A stretch of 64,000 nucleotides of DNA, from the NCBI RefSeq assembly GCF_900114715.1, contig NZ_FOTY01000001.1:1-64000 (forward strand). Reading direction: 5' to 3'. The DNA is from Salibacterium qingdaonense (GTDB taxonomy: Bacteria; Bacillota; Bacilli; Bacillales; Marinococcaceae). Shown here in pieces: positions 15,818 to 24,696 of the stretch. Position 1 is the first letter of the stretch, and every line of letters starts with the position of its first letter. The translations under genes were made by a program, and so were the position numbers. Below the pieces are notes generated by a model. That model had not been told where the DNA came from and did no database searches. It saw nothing but the letters and a program-made list of their open reading frames with translations.

Positions 15818-16651
15818 ATGGGATCCTATGCGGTGGTAACAGGAAGCAGCGGCGGCTTTGGCAGCGTGTTTGTGCGGACGCTGCTCGAAAAAGGATATGA
15901 CGTCATAGCGGGCGTCCGTGATACGGCAAAAGGAGAGACCCTCGTGCAGGAAGCCGAGAAGCTCGGAAAACAGGACCATCTGCACCTATGGCAGCTCGAT
16001 GTGACAAATCCCGATGACATAAAACGGCTCGCCTCCTTTCTCGAAAAAACCTCCCAGTCCGTAGAGGTATTGATCAACAATGCAGGATACTGCCAGGGCG
16101 GCGTCGTGGAAGGACTATCCGAAGAGCAGTGGCAGGAGCAGTTTGACGTGAATGTATTTGGTGTCATCCGGCTGACGAAAGCGCTCCTGCCGCTGTTCCG
16201 GAAGCAGCGCGCGGGCCGGATCATTAACATAAGCAGTATCAGCGGCCGTATTGGTCTGCCGGGCATGGCTGCCTATGCGGCAGGTAAATTTGCGCTCGAA
16301 GGTTTCAGTGAGTCTCTGCGGTATGAAATGCTGCCGTTTCAAGTCTATGTATCTTTGGTTGAACCGGGCAGTTACCGTACTGGAATCTGGGAGAAAGCCC
16401 TTCAGGAAAGAGCGCATGCCGATGAAGCATATGACACACTCACGGCCAATCTTGAAAACGAAGCATCCCAGGCAGCCTCCGGCAGTTCAGACCCCGAAGC
16501 GGCAGCATCCATTTTAAAGAATATCCTGAAGGCCAAAAAACCCGCACTGCGTTATCCAATGGGAACCTCTGCTTTTTTGTATCATTTCGTGAAACCTCTG
16601 ATTCCTTCCCGCCTGCTGGAATGGATTATCATCCGGCGGGTTCAGCGTTGA
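15818..16651 (+). CDS. SDR-family oxidoreductase
   Basis: 277 residues of the classical short-chain dehydrogenase family. The Rossmann motif is TGSSGGFGS (8-16), the NNAG motif is present at LINNAGYCQGG, and the catalytic Ser and YxxxK are in ISSISGR and YAAGK. Length and motifs resemble Bacillus YusZ-type SDRs, with a C-terminal extension after residue 200. The substrate is unknown. ATG at 15818 has AAAGGAGACG. It is probably cotranscribed with the small membrane genes upstream. Confidence 0.9.
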   Translation: MGSYAVVTGSSGGFGSVFVRTLLEKGYDVIAGVRDTAKGETLVQEAEKLGKQDHLHLWQLDVTNPDDIKRLASFLEKTSQSVEVLINNAGYCQGGVVEGLSEEQWQEQFDVNVFGVIRLTKALLPLFRKQRAGRIINISSISGRIGLPGMAAYAAGKFALEGFSESLRYEMLPFQVYVSLVEPGSYRTGIWEKALQERAHADEAYDTLTANLENEASQAASGSSDPEAAASILKNILKAKKPALRYPMGTSAFLYHFVKPLIPSRLLEWIIIRRVQR

Positions 16652-16662
16652 ATCGGTTTGAA

Positions 16663-16676
16663 ACGACAGCTGTCGT
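16663..16676. promoter_or_regulatory. 14-bp perfect palindrome upstream of the htrA-type gene
   Basis: ACGACAGCTGTCGT is a perfect palindrome 12 nt after the SDR stop and 144 nt before the protease start. It could be an operator or part of a weak hairpin; no T run follows. Confidence 0.3.
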
Positions 16677-16748
16677 GGAAAGACAGTATCGGAAAGAAAA
16701 ACAGCAAGATTTTCTCTCATAGACATATGGCTGACACATAAGTCCTAT

Positions 16749-16796
16749 ATAGTATGCAATAGAAAATCATCATAACTGCTACTTTTCACATACTAT
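16749..16796. promoter_or_regulatory. Inverted repeat in the htrA-type promoter region
   Basis: ATAGTATG (16749-16756) and CATACTAT (16789-16796) are exact inverted copies 32 bp apart, 24-71 nt upstream of the protease start codon. Possible regulator site; no clear -35/-10 pair was identified. Confidence 0.3.
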
Positions 16797-16819
16797 TAGT
16801 TAACTGGGAGGGAATAACC

Positions 16820-18151
16820 ATGGATCGCTATGAAAACCAAAATCATTCGGAACCTGAAAATCAGGAGCAGGAATATCACGACCACACAAATCAGGAGCAC
16901 AACCATCAGGAACGGCAGGCAGATACACATCAACCAGCAGCAGAAGATAACAGGCGTTATAAAAAAGACCGCAGAAAGGCCGGACTTACAGGTTTTATCG
17001 GTGCCGTCATCGGGGCGCTTATTGTAGCCGCCGTGATACCTTTCGTCTATGGGGATAACATGTCGTCGAGCAATGCGGCCGGTGGCAGCAGCAGTGCACA
17101 AGAAGAAACGTCAAATGCTGCCGCTCCGGAAACAACGGATATGTCCGTCCAGAGTGTAGACGTTTCCAGCGGAGTGACCGATGCGGTAGGGGGAGTATCT
17201 GATGCGGTAGTCGGTATTTTCCGGAATCAGCAGGGTGGTTTGCTGCAGGAAGGAAGTTCCGAGACGCAAGGGGCCGGTTCGGGTGTGATTTACAAAACCG
17301 AAGGCGATTCGGCTTTCGTTGTCACCAATAATCACGTCATTGAAGGTGCCAATCAGATTGAAGTAGGGCTGACTGATGAGAACCGGGTGGAAGCCGAGGT
17401 CGTCGGGACCGATTCCTTGACTGATCTGGCCGTACTTCGCATCAGTTCGGAAAATGTAAACACAGTTGCTGAATTCGGCGATTCCAGCACTCTATCTGTA
17501 GGTGAGCCTGCGATAGCGATTGGTAACCCGCTTGGCAATCTTAATGGAACAGTGACCAAAGGAATTATCAGCTCAGTCGATCGCAGCATACCTGTCGATA
17601 CCAACGGAGACGGCCGGACCGATTGGACGTCTGATGTGCTGCAGACCGATGCCGCCATCAATCCAGGGAACAGCGGCGGGGCTTTGATTAACATTGAAGG
17701 TCAGGTTATAGGTATCAATTCCATGAAAATTGCACAGACCCAGGTGGAAGGCATAGGTTTTGCCATCCCTTCGAATACAGTTGTTCCGATTCTTGAGGAC
17801 CTGGAAGAGAACGGAAAAGTGGAACGCCCTCAACTTGGTGTAACCATCGGTTCTCTGTCACAGATTCCAAGTTATCACTGGCAGGAGACGTTGAACCTGC
17901 CGGAAGATGTACAGGAAGGTGTATTCGTCAACAGCGTGCAGCAGGGTTCTGCTGCCGAACAGGCTGGACTTCAGCAGTATGACGTGATTACGGCGATTAA
18001 CGGAAATGAGATAACGAACGGTCAGGATCTGCGGAGTTTCCTTTATAATCAAGCGTCCATTGATCAAACGATTGAAGTAACATTCTACCGGGACGGCAGC
18101 CGGCAGACGACGGAATTAACACTTGGTCAAAGCGGAACACAAATGGGATAA
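16820..18151 (+). CDS. HtrA-family membrane-anchored serine protease
   Basis: 443 residues. A very hydrophilic His/Gln/Glu-rich N-terminal tail (1-50) faces the cytoplasm, one membrane helix lies at about 55-77 and the protease domain is outside. The catalytic triad is H172 (VVTNNHV), D202 (LTDLAVL) and S285 (NPGNSGGAL). A single PDZ domain covers about 335-435. The family (HtrA/HtrB/HtrC, S1C) degrades or refolds misfolded exported proteins under secretion or heat stress. ATG 16820 follows GGGAGGG. A terminator follows directly. The NGDGRTD insertion near 262-268 is loop-like and might bind a metal ion. Confidence 0.93.
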   Translation: MDRYENQNHSEPENQEQEYHDHTNQEHNHQERQADTHQPAAEDNRRYKKDRRKAGLTGFIGAVIGALIVAAVIPFVYGDNMSSSNAAGGSSSAQEETSNAAAPETTDMSVQSVDVSSGVTDAVGGVSDAVVGIFRNQQGGLLQEGSSETQGAGSGVIYKTEGDSAFVVTNNHVIEGANQIEVGLTDENRVEAEVVGTDSLTDLAVLRISSENVNTVAEFGDSSTLSVGEPAIAIGNPLGNLNGTVTKGIISSVDRSIPVDTNGDGRTDWTSDVLQTDAAINPGNSGGALINIEGQVIGINSMKIAQTQVEGIGFAIPSNTVVPILEDLEENGKVERPQLGVTIGSLSQIPSYHWQETLNLPEDVQEGVFVNSVQQGSAAEQAGLQQYDVITAINGNEITNGQDLRSFLYNQASIDQTIEVTFYRDGSRQTTELTLGQSGTQMG

Positions 18152-18156
18152 ATAAA

Positions 18157-18200
18157 AAAACAGGGCTGTCTGAAACACCAAGGGCAGTCCTGTTTTCCTT
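18157..18200 (+). terminator. Terminator after the htrA-type gene
   Basis: AAACAGGGCTG and CAGTCCTGTTT pair across a loop of about 16 nt, followed by TTCCTTT. It starts 6 nt after the stop codon. Confidence 0.75.
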
Positions 18201-18232
18201 TACTTTTAACGTATGGAAAGGCGGACGAAAAC

Positions 18233-19120
18233 ATGAGAAATGATGCACCGGACATACGACAAGACGTGGAGAGACGAACCCTGACTCTGCCGGATGAAAC
18301 AGAACTTCCGGTTGTTGGCCAGGGAACATGGCATATGGGAGAAAATCCGGCTCAGAAAAAAGATGAAGTGCGCGCTCTGCAGACCGGGCTCGATCTTGGT
18401 ATGACAGTAATGGATACAGCTGAAATGTACGGAAACGGCGGCGCGGAATATATTGCAGGCGAAGCTGTTCAGGGACGACGGGATGAAGTTTTCCTTGTCT
18501 CCAAGGCGCTTCCGGGAAATGCGGGCGGTTCCAGATTGATACAGGCCTGTGAAGAGAGCCTGAAACGGATGGGCACCGAATATATGGATCTTTACCTTCT
18601 GCACTGGCGTGGAGGTTTTTCACTGGAGGAAACCGTGGAAGGCATGGAAAAGTTGAAACGGGACGGAAAAATACGGCGCTGGGGTGTTTCCAACCTCGAC
18701 ACCGATGATATGGAAGAATTGTGGGAGGCAGAGAGCTCCGAGCATTGTCAGACGAATCAGGTGCTGTATCACCTCGGCTCAAGAGGCATTGAATATGACC
18801 TTCTGCCGTGGATGCGGAACAAACGTCTTCCTGTCATGGCGTACTGTCCGCTGGCTCAGGGTGGTTTATTGCGCCGCAAAATGCTTGAGCATCCAGATCT
18901 TCAGGAAATAGCAGCTGGACACAATGCCTCTGCTATGCAGATTATGCTTGCCTGGGTGATTCAGGCGGGCGATATTCTCGCTATTCCAAAAGCAGTACAG
19001 ACCCAGCATGTGTATGACAACGCCCAAGCCGCATCCATCCGTTTGACGGACGAAGAATGCCGGACATTGGAGCAGGCCTTTCCGGCTCCTGACCGTAAAC
19101 AGCCGCTTGACATAGTCTAA
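18233..19120 (+). CDS. Aldo/keto reductase
   Basis: 295 residues, TIM-barrel aldo/keto reductase of the YeaE type. The catalytic tetrad is visible: D61 and Y66 (in MDTAEMYG), K91 (LVSKALP) and H124 (LLHWRG). The NADPH-binding C-terminal segment includes LAIPKAVQTQHVYDN. The family reduces aldehydes such as methylglyoxal. ATG at 18233 follows GGAAAGGCGG. It stands alone between two terminators. Confidence 0.92.
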   Translation: MRNDAPDIRQDVERRTLTLPDETELPVVGQGTWHMGENPAQKKDEVRALQTGLDLGMTVMDTAEMYGNGGAEYIAGEAVQGRRDEVFLVSKALPGNAGGSRLIQACEESLKRMGTEYMDLYLLHWRGGFSLEETVEGMEKLKRDGKIRRWGVSNLDTDDMEELWEAESSEHCQTNQVLYHLGSRGIEYDLLPWMRNKRLPVMAYCPLAQGGLLRRKMLEHPDLQEIAAGHNASAMQIMLAWVIQAGDILAIPKAVQTQHVYDNAQAASIRLTDEECRTLEQAFPAPDRKQPLDIV

Positions 19121-19129
19121 AGTTGTTTC

Positions 19130-19170
19130 TGAAGTCCGGGTGACGCGGACGTTGTGTCACCCGGACTCTG
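19130..19170 (+). terminator. Hairpin after the aldo/keto reductase gene
   Basis: GTCCGGGTGAC and GTCACCCGGAC form a strong stem followed by TCTGTTGT, a weak T tract. Confidence 0.6.
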
Positions 19171-19225
19171 TTGTACAGGTGAAAATCAATACTTAACGTA
19201 TCACATGTCCACCTGCTTTTCCGAA

Positions 19226-19260
19226 AGAGGGTTCCGCTGTTCCGGGACTCTCTTTTTATG
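19226..19260 (+). terminator. Second terminator before the dTDP-sugar operon
   Basis: AGAGGGTTCCG pairs with CGGGACTCTCT (11 bp with G-U pairs, 6-nt loop) and is followed by TTTTAT. The rest of the 425-nt gap (19261-19545) holds the AT-rich leader of the next operon; I see no clear promoter or RNA gene in it. Confidence 0.7.
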
Positions 19261-19545
19261 TCTTACTCCATAGTGTGGATGAATTTAAAAAAATGTAAAA
19301 AAAGATGGGACGACGCACAGCTGACACATTATTTTTTCATGCTGGAAGAAGAAAAATAAACGGGTCGGCACGCTGCATCCCTTGTCATAACAACTTTATC
19401 CCCATTTTTATGATGAAAGAGCGCTTCCCTGCGAAGACTGAATGTAAGGGAGAACGCCGGTAAGCACGTATGTTTCCTGAGGTGAAAGAAAGGTAATAGA
19501 TAGTTAACAACCTATATGAATCTGTATCAAGGAGGGCTACACCCA

Positions 19546-20472
19546 ATGAAAGGAATTATTCTGGCAGGTGGAAGCGGATCAAGACTTTATCCGATGACAA
19601 AAAGTATGTCCAAGCAGCTGCTGCCGGTTTATGATAAACCGATGATTTACTACCCGTTATCTGTGCTGATGCTTTCCGGCATCCGGGAGATTCTTATCAT
19701 TTCCACACCAAAAGACACCCCACGCTATAAAGAACTGCTCGGAGACGGCAGCCAGTTCGGTATTTCGCTGTCTTACGAGGTGCAGACGTCGCCGGATGGC
19801 CTCGCGCAGGCGTTTACTATCGGGGAATCGTTTGTCGGCAATGACCGTGTTGCCCTGATTCTCGGGGATAACATCTTTTACGGACAGGGATTCACCCCGC
19901 TCTTGCAAAAGGCAGCAGGACGCAGTGAAGGCGCGACAGTATTCGGGTACCGGGTGAGTGAACCGGAACGATTCGGCGTGGTTGAATTCGATGAAAACCA
20001 GAGGGTGAAGTCCCTGGAAGAAAAGCCGAAACAGCCGAAATCTGAATTTGCCGTAACCGGTCTGTACTTTTATGATAATGACGTGCTTGATCTCGCCAAA
20101 GAAGCACGCCCATCCGACAGGGGAGAGCTTGAGATCACTGATATCAATAAAGCATACCTCGACGCAGGAAAGCTGAATGTGGAACTTCTCGGACGCGGAT
20201 TTGCCTGGCTGGATACGGGCACGCCGGAATCGTTGTTCGATGCCTCCCAATTCATTCAAACGGTTGAAAAAAGACAAGGCTTTAAAGTAGCATGTCTGGA
20301 GGAAATCGCTTTTTACATGAATTATATGGACCGTGATTCCTTATTGAAAAGAGTGTACGACATGAAAAACAGTGAATATAAAAAATACCTGCTGCGCACG
20401 GTCGAAAGAACACCGGTATCTCCCGGCATGACAGAGCAGGAAGATCCCCATAGAACGGAATTGATGAAATAA
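19546..20472 (+). CDS. rfbA: Glucose-1-phosphate thymidylyltransferase
   Basis: 308 residues. The nucleotidyltransferase signature [11 protein letters not shown] is at 8-18, and [13 protein letters not shown] and [15 protein letters not shown] are typical of RfbA/RmlA. It makes dTDP-glucose from dTTP and glucose-1-phosphate. ATG 19546 with AAGGAGGG at 19529-19536 is used; an upstream in-frame ATG at 19516 lacks a site. It is the first gene of a compact seven-gene operon and overlaps rfbB by one base (TAATG). RmlC and RmlD are missing, so the product sugar is not rhamnose. The C-terminal 20 residues extend past the usual end. Confidence 0.95.
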   Translation: MKGIILAGGSGSRLYPMTKSMSKQLLPVYDKPMIYYPLSVLMLSGIREILIISTPKDTPRYKELLGDGSQFGISLSYEVQTSPDGLAQAFTIGESFVGNDRVALILGDNIFYGQGFTPLLQKAAGRSEGATVFGYRVSEPERFGVVEFDENQRVKSLEEKPKQPKSEFAVTGLYFYDNDVLDLAKEARPSDRGELEITDINKAYLDAGKLNVELLGRGFAWLDTGTPESLFDASQFIQTVEKRQGFKVACLEEIAFYMNYMDRDSLLKRVYDMKNSEYKKYLLRTVERTPVSPGMTEQEDPHRTELMK

Positions 20473-21506
20473 TGACGCATGAAAAAACAATAATGGTTAC
20501 CGGGGGAGCCGGATTCATCGGACAACACTTTGTGTCTTCTTTTGCCCGCAGGAACCCCGGTATTACGATTTTAAATGTGGATAATCTGACGTATGCCGCT
20601 AATCCCGAAAGCGTCATGCAGTTGAACCGGCTGCCGAACCACCGTTTTGTGGAAGGTGATATTACCGACCGGGACATGCTTGAGAAGCTTTTTGAACAAC
20701 ATGATGTGCGGGGGGTGATTCATTTTGCGGCGGAGTCCCATGTCGACCGCTCCATTGATGATCCTGATGCTTTCATCCGTACCAATGTGCACGGCACGTT
20801 CACCTTGATTGATACGGCCAAAAATTATTGGATGAAAGGTCCGAACCAGTGTTATCCAGGGTATGAAGAGGCCCGCTTCCATCACATTTCCACTGATGAA
20901 GTGTACGGAACACTTGGAGCGGAGGGACTCTTCTCTGAAACGTCTCCATATGCGCCGAGCAGTCCTTACAGCGCAAGCAAGGCCGGATCGGATATGATTG
21001 TGCAGAGTTATTACCGAACGTACGGTTTGAATACCATTATCACCAACTGTTCGAACAATTATGGACCGAATCAGCATAACGAAAAGCTGATCCCGACCAT
21101 TATCCGCAAGGCGCTGAGCCTGGAGACGGTGCCGATATACGGTGACGGGCAGAATATCCGGGACTGGCTCTATGTCACCGATCACTGCCGCGGGGTGGAG
21201 CTTGCGTATTGGAACGGACGCGCGGGTGAAAGCTATAATATCGGTGGAGATAATGAGCGGACCAATCTCTACATTGCTGAAAAAATATGCACCATGCTTG
21301 ATGAACGCAAAGCCGAAAAGCTTGAAGGCCGGGGGCTGGAAAGCTATATGGACTTAATCACGTATGTAAAAGACCGGCCCGGCCATGACCGCAGGTATGC
21401 TGTTGATGCCGCGAAGATAAAAGAAGAGCTGGGCTGGAAGCCGGAGGAAGATTTTGAATCCGGACTATTAAAAACGGTGGAGTGGTATATCGATGAATAC
21501 GAATAA
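20472..21506 (+). CDS. rfbB: dTDP-glucose 4,6-dehydratase
   Basis: 344 residues, extended SDR. The NAD+ motif GGAGFIG is at 11-17, the catalytic Thr-Asp-Glu in STDEVYG and the Tyr-Lys in YSASK. It converts dTDP-glucose to dTDP-4-keto-6-deoxyglucose, the branch point for deoxy and aminodeoxy sugars. The segment FAAESHVDRSIDDP is fully conserved. It overlaps the next gene by 14 nt. The downstream WecE-type transaminase acts directly on its product. Confidence 0.95.
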   Translation: MTHEKTIMVTGGAGFIGQHFVSSFARRNPGITILNVDNLTYAANPESVMQLNRLPNHRFVEGDITDRDMLEKLFEQHDVRGVIHFAAESHVDRSIDDPDAFIRTNVHGTFTLIDTAKNYWMKGPNQCYPGYEEARFHHISTDEVYGTLGAEGLFSETSPYAPSSPYSASKAGSDMIVQSYYRTYGLNTIITNCSNNYGPNQHNEKLIPTIIRKALSLETVPIYGDGQNIRDWLYVTDHCRGVELAYWNGRAGESYNIGGDNERTNLYIAEKICTMLDERKAEKLEGRGLESYMDLITYVKDRPGHDRRYAVDAAKIKEELGWKPEEDFESGLLKTVEWYIDEYE

Positions 21507-22479
21507 TCCTCATCTTTCCGTTGTGACCCCGGTGTACGGCTGCGGAGACTGCATCATGCAGCTGTATAACCGCTTGAGCGAAACGCTTAATACTCTGACA
21601 TGGCAGTATGAAATCATTATGGTGGAAGATTGCAGCCCGGATCAGTCATGGAGTGTCATTCAGCAGCTGGCCGCAAGAGACAAAAGGGTAAAAGGCATCA
21701 AGTTTGCCAAAAACTTCGGACAGCATACAGCAATCACCGCCGGTCTGGATGAAGCTCTCGGAGACTGGGTTGTTGTCATGGACTGCGATCTGCAGGATCA
21801 GCCGGAAGAGATTCACAAACTGTATAATAAAGCCTGCGAAGGATATGACGTCGTCTTTGCCCGCAGACAAGAGCGGGAAGACACCCTGCTGAAAAAGTGG
21901 GAATCCAAGCTGTTTTATAAAGTGTATGATTACTTTACGGAGAACACATCCGACCCTGCGATTGCCAATTTCAGCATCTCATCCCGGAAAGTTATCGAGA
22001 ACTACCGGCATCTCCGTGAACAGAATCGGAACTTCCCGCTCTTTATCCAGTGGATGGGATTTGAGACAGCAACTGTTGATGTCGAGCACCAGCAGCGGAT
22101 TTCCGGGACATCGTCCTACAATTTATCCAAGCTGATGAATCTGGCCATTGACGGTATTGTATCGCAGTCCAACAAGCCGCTGCGGTTATCGATTAAATTC
22201 GGATTCCTTCTTTCCACCGGAGCGCTTCTTTATGGTCTTTATTTAATGTATCAATATTTCTTTATGTTTGAACCGGTGCCCGGCTGGACCAGTATTATGG
22301 TCTCGATTTATTTTGTAGGAGGACTGTTGTTTGCCAACCTCGGCATACTCGGGCTTTACATGGGGAAAGTGTTCAATGAAGTCAAAAACAGACCTCTCTA
22401 TATCGTTCAGGAATCAATAGGATTCAATGAAAAAAATGTAGAAAAAACGGTGCCGATGCCGGCATCGAAACAGAAATAG
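21493..22479 (+). CDS. GT2 glycosyltransferase, GtrB/YkoT-like (undecaprenyl-phosphate sugar synthase)
   Basis: 328 residues. A GT2 catalytic domain (about 1-225) contains SVVTPVYG, MVEDCSPD and the metal-binding DCDLQDQPE. Two membrane helices follow (about 230-255 and 265-290). The layout matches GtrB, CsbB and YkoT, which load a sugar onto undecaprenyl phosphate on the inner membrane face. In this operon the sugar is probably dTDP-Fuc4NAc. It starts 14 nt inside rfbB, so it is translationally coupled. Confidence 0.88.
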   Translation: MNTNNPHLSVVTPVYGCGDCIMQLYNRLSETLNTLTWQYEIIMVEDCSPDQSWSVIQQLAARDKRVKGIKFAKNFGQHTAITAGLDEALGDWVVVMDCDLQDQPEEIHKLYNKACEGYDVVFARRQEREDTLLKKWESKLFYKVYDYFTENTSDPAIANFSISSRKVIENYRHLREQNRNFPLFIQWMGFETATVDVEHQQRISGTSSYNLSKLMNLAIDGIVSQSNKPLRLSIKFGFLLSTGALLYGLYLMYQYFFMFEPVPGWTSIMVSIYFVGGLLFANLGILGLYMGKVFNEVKNRPLYIVQESIGFNEKNVEKTVPMPASKQK

Positions 22480-22491
22480 GAGGATACGGCT

Positions 22492-23163
22492 GTGAGTGAA
22501 AATATATGGAGAGAAACGCCGTGGGATAAACGCGCCCTCGGCATGGAAACGTATGAGCTGCTGGAGCATTCCGAAAAGGCGATGCAGCAGAGTGAAGCGC
22601 TGAAAGGGCATGTCACGATGAAGGTGGATCCTCTGGAGTCTAAACATCTGCTTCACGAATACGGCTTTTATTATACCGATACGCTGCTCGTTCCGGTATG
22701 CACGAGGAACCAGTTTACGACGTATGAAGACGATAAATTAACACTAGTGAAAGACGTCCCCCGGGAAGACATCATTTCTGTTTCACGGGGAGCGTATGAA
22801 CACGGGCGCTTCCACCGCGATTTCAGGCTGGACCGAAGCGGTGCCGACCGGCGTTATGACAACTGGCTTGGTCAGTTATATGATGAAGGCGGCGTATGGG
22901 GGCTCGCCTATGACGGGGAACTGGCCGGGTTTTTCGCGTATTCCGGCAATCAGGTCCTGCTTCAGGCGTTTTGGCCGGAGTACCAGGGCCGGGGGCTGTC
23001 GAAGTACTTCTGGAGCAAAGCCGTCCAGAATTTATTCGATGAGGGATATGAAGAAGTGAAAACTTCCATCTCCGCAGCTAACCTCGCGATGGTAAACCTG
23101 ACTGCGTCGCTTGGTTTTAAATTTAAAGACGCGGTTGACGTTTATCATAAATTGAACGAATAA
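22492..23163 (+). CDS. GNAT acetyltransferase, WecD/RffC-like
   Basis: 223 residues from a GTG start (22492) with TAGGAGG upstream. The C-terminal half is a GNAT domain with a WPEYQGRGLSKYF acetyl-CoA loop and the SAANLAMVNLTASLGFKF ending. The AYEHGRFHRDFRLDRSGADRRYDNW segment type resembles WecD, the dTDP-4-amino-4,6-dideoxygalactose N-acetyltransferase of enterobacterial common antigen. Position between rfbB and a WecE homologue supports this: it would make dTDP-Fuc4NAc. The N-terminal 75 residues diverge more. I hold the WecD role as likely, not certain. Confidence 0.8.
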   Translation: MSENIWRETPWDKRALGMETYELLEHSEKAMQQSEALKGHVTMKVDPLESKHLLHEYGFYYTDTLLVPVCTRNQFTTYEDDKLTLVKDVPREDIISVSRGAYEHGRFHRDFRLDRSGADRRYDNWLGQLYDEGGVWGLAYDGELAGFFAYSGNQVLLQAFWPEYQGRGLSKYFWSKAVQNLFDEGYEEVKTSISAANLAMVNLTASLGFKFKDAVDVYHKLNE

Positions 23164-23184
23164 CGGTGGAAAGGATTTTAAGGC

Positions 23185-23550
23185 ATGGGGTATTTGTATA
23201 TTTTCGGCACCGTTATATTTACAGTATACGGCCAGCTCATGCTGAAGTGGCGTATCGGTAAATACGGCAGTCTCCCGGATGAGGTATGGGACAAGATTAT
23301 ATTTTTACTTAAATTATTGTTGGACCCGCTTGTGCTGTCGGGTTTTCTTTCTGCCTTTTTGGCAGCAATGTGCTGGATGGCAGCGATGACGAAGTTTGAC
23401 ATCAGCTACGCCTATCCTTTTATGAGTCTGTCGTTTATGCTCGTATTCATTCTGTCGATTTTTTGGTTCAACGAGCCGGTTACGTCATTCAAAGTGATTG
23501 GAATGCTGCTTGTCGTATCAGGTATTGTCGTAATGAGCCAATCCGCGTAA
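23185..23550 (+). CDS. Small four-helix EamA/SMR-type membrane protein, possible lipid-sugar flippase
   Basis: 121 residues with four hydrophobic segments (YLYIFGTVIFTVYGQLML; LLDPLVLSGFLSAFLAAMCW; FDISYAYPFMSLSFMLVFIL; FKVIGMLLVVSGIVVM). This matches single-domain EamA/SMR proteins and the ArnE/ArnF subunits that flip undecaprenyl-phosphate aminoarabinose. Between a GT2 and a membrane glycosyltransferase, it probably flips the lipid-linked sugar outward. ATG 23185 follows AAAGGAT. Confidence 0.8.
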   Translation: MGYLYIFGTVIFTVYGQLMLKWRIGKYGSLPDEVWDKIIFLLKLLLDPLVLSGFLSAFLAAMCWMAAMTKFDISYAYPFMSLSFMLVFILSIFWFNEPVTSFKVIGMLLVVSGIVVMSQSA

Positions 23551-23568
23551 TAGAAAGGACGACCGATT

Positions 23569-24696
23569 ATGATTCCGTTTAATACGCCTCCAGTCACTGG
23601 AGATGAAATGTATTATATACAAGAGGCGATCGCAAACGGGAAACTGTCCGGAGACGGTCCGTTCACCAAAGCCTGCCAGACGTGGCTGGAGGAGACATTT
23701 AACACGACAAAAGCCTATTTAACGCCCTCCTGCACGCATGCGCTGGAAATGGCGGCGATGCTCGTGGAAATCGAACCCGGGGATGAAGTCATTATGCCCT
23801 CCTATACGTTCGTATCCACCGCCAATGCCTTTGTGCTGCGGGGCGCACGCATTGTTTTTGTCGATATCCGGCCGGATACCATGAATATCGATGAAACAAA
23901 AATCGAAGCGGCCGTGACAGAAAGAACTAAAGCCATCGTACCGGTACATTACGCCGGAACAGCTTGTGAGATGGACACCATTATGGATATTGCCAAGCGC
24001 CATAATCTGCATGTGATAGAAGATGCTGCGCAGGGCGTGATGAGTACATATAAAGGCAGGGCACTCGGAACAATCGGAGATTACGGGTGCTTGAGCTTTC
24101 ACGATACGAAAAACTATACAAGCGGCGAAGGTGGTGCCCTTCTGCTGAACAGACCAGATAAGCAGGAGCAGGCTGAAATCATCCGGGAAAAAGGTACAGA
24201 CCGTTCCAGGTTTCTCCGCGGCCAGGTGGATAAGTACTCGTGGGTGGACGCTGGTTCCTCCTATCTACCGGCAGAGTTGAATGCGGCTTACTTGTATGCT
24301 CAGCTCCAGCATGCCCAAGCCATTAATAACGACCGTCTTGCCTCCTGGGAGATGTATGCCAAAGCGCTTCGTCCACTGGAGGAAGAAGGCCTGCTGAAAC
24401 GGCCGAAGGTGCCGGCGGAGTGTAAACATAATGCTCACATGTTCTTTATCAAAACAGCGGGTATTAAAGAGCGGACGGCGTTGGTGAACTGGTTGAAAGA
24501 AGCCGGCATTACGACGGCTTTTCATTATGTACCGCTGCATTCGTCGGCAGCCGGCCGGCGTTTCGGCCGTTTTCACGGCACGGACCGCTGGACGACAGGC
24601 GAAAGCGAACGACTGCTGCGTCTGCCCATGTTTTACGGTCTGCAGCAGGATCAGATAGAAGAAATTACAGAACAGGTTAGGGGTTTTTATAAGTGA
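23569..24696 (+). CDS. wecE: dTDP-4-amino-4,6-dideoxygalactose transaminase
   Basis: 375 residues of the DegT/DnrJ/EryC1 PLP aminotransferases. The start MIPFNTPPVTGDEM, the GKLSGDGPFT stretch and the PLP lysine K181 in HDTKNYTSGEGGA are characteristic of WecE/RffA. It transfers an amino group from glutamate to dTDP-4-keto-6-deoxyglucose. ATG 23569 has AAAGGACG upstream. With rfbA, rfbB and the WecD-like acetylase it completes a route to dTDP-4-acetamido-4,6-dideoxygalactose. Confidence 0.92.
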   Translation: MIPFNTPPVTGDEMYYIQEAIANGKLSGDGPFTKACQTWLEETFNTTKAYLTPSCTHALEMAAMLVEIEPGDEVIMPSYTFVSTANAFVLRGARIVFVDIRPDTMNIDETKIEAAVTERTKAIVPVHYAGTACEMDTIMDIAKRHNLHVIEDAAQGVMSTYKGRALGTIGDYGCLSFHDTKNYTSGEGGALLLNRPDKQEQAEIIREKGTDRSRFLRGQVDKYSWVDAGSSYLPAELNAAYLYAQLQHAQAINNDRLASWEMYAKALRPLEEEGLLKRPKVPAECKHNAHMFFIKTAGIKERTALVNWLKEAGITTAFHYVPLHSSAAGRRFGRFHGTDRWTTGESERLLRLPMFYGLQQDQIEEITEQVRGFYK

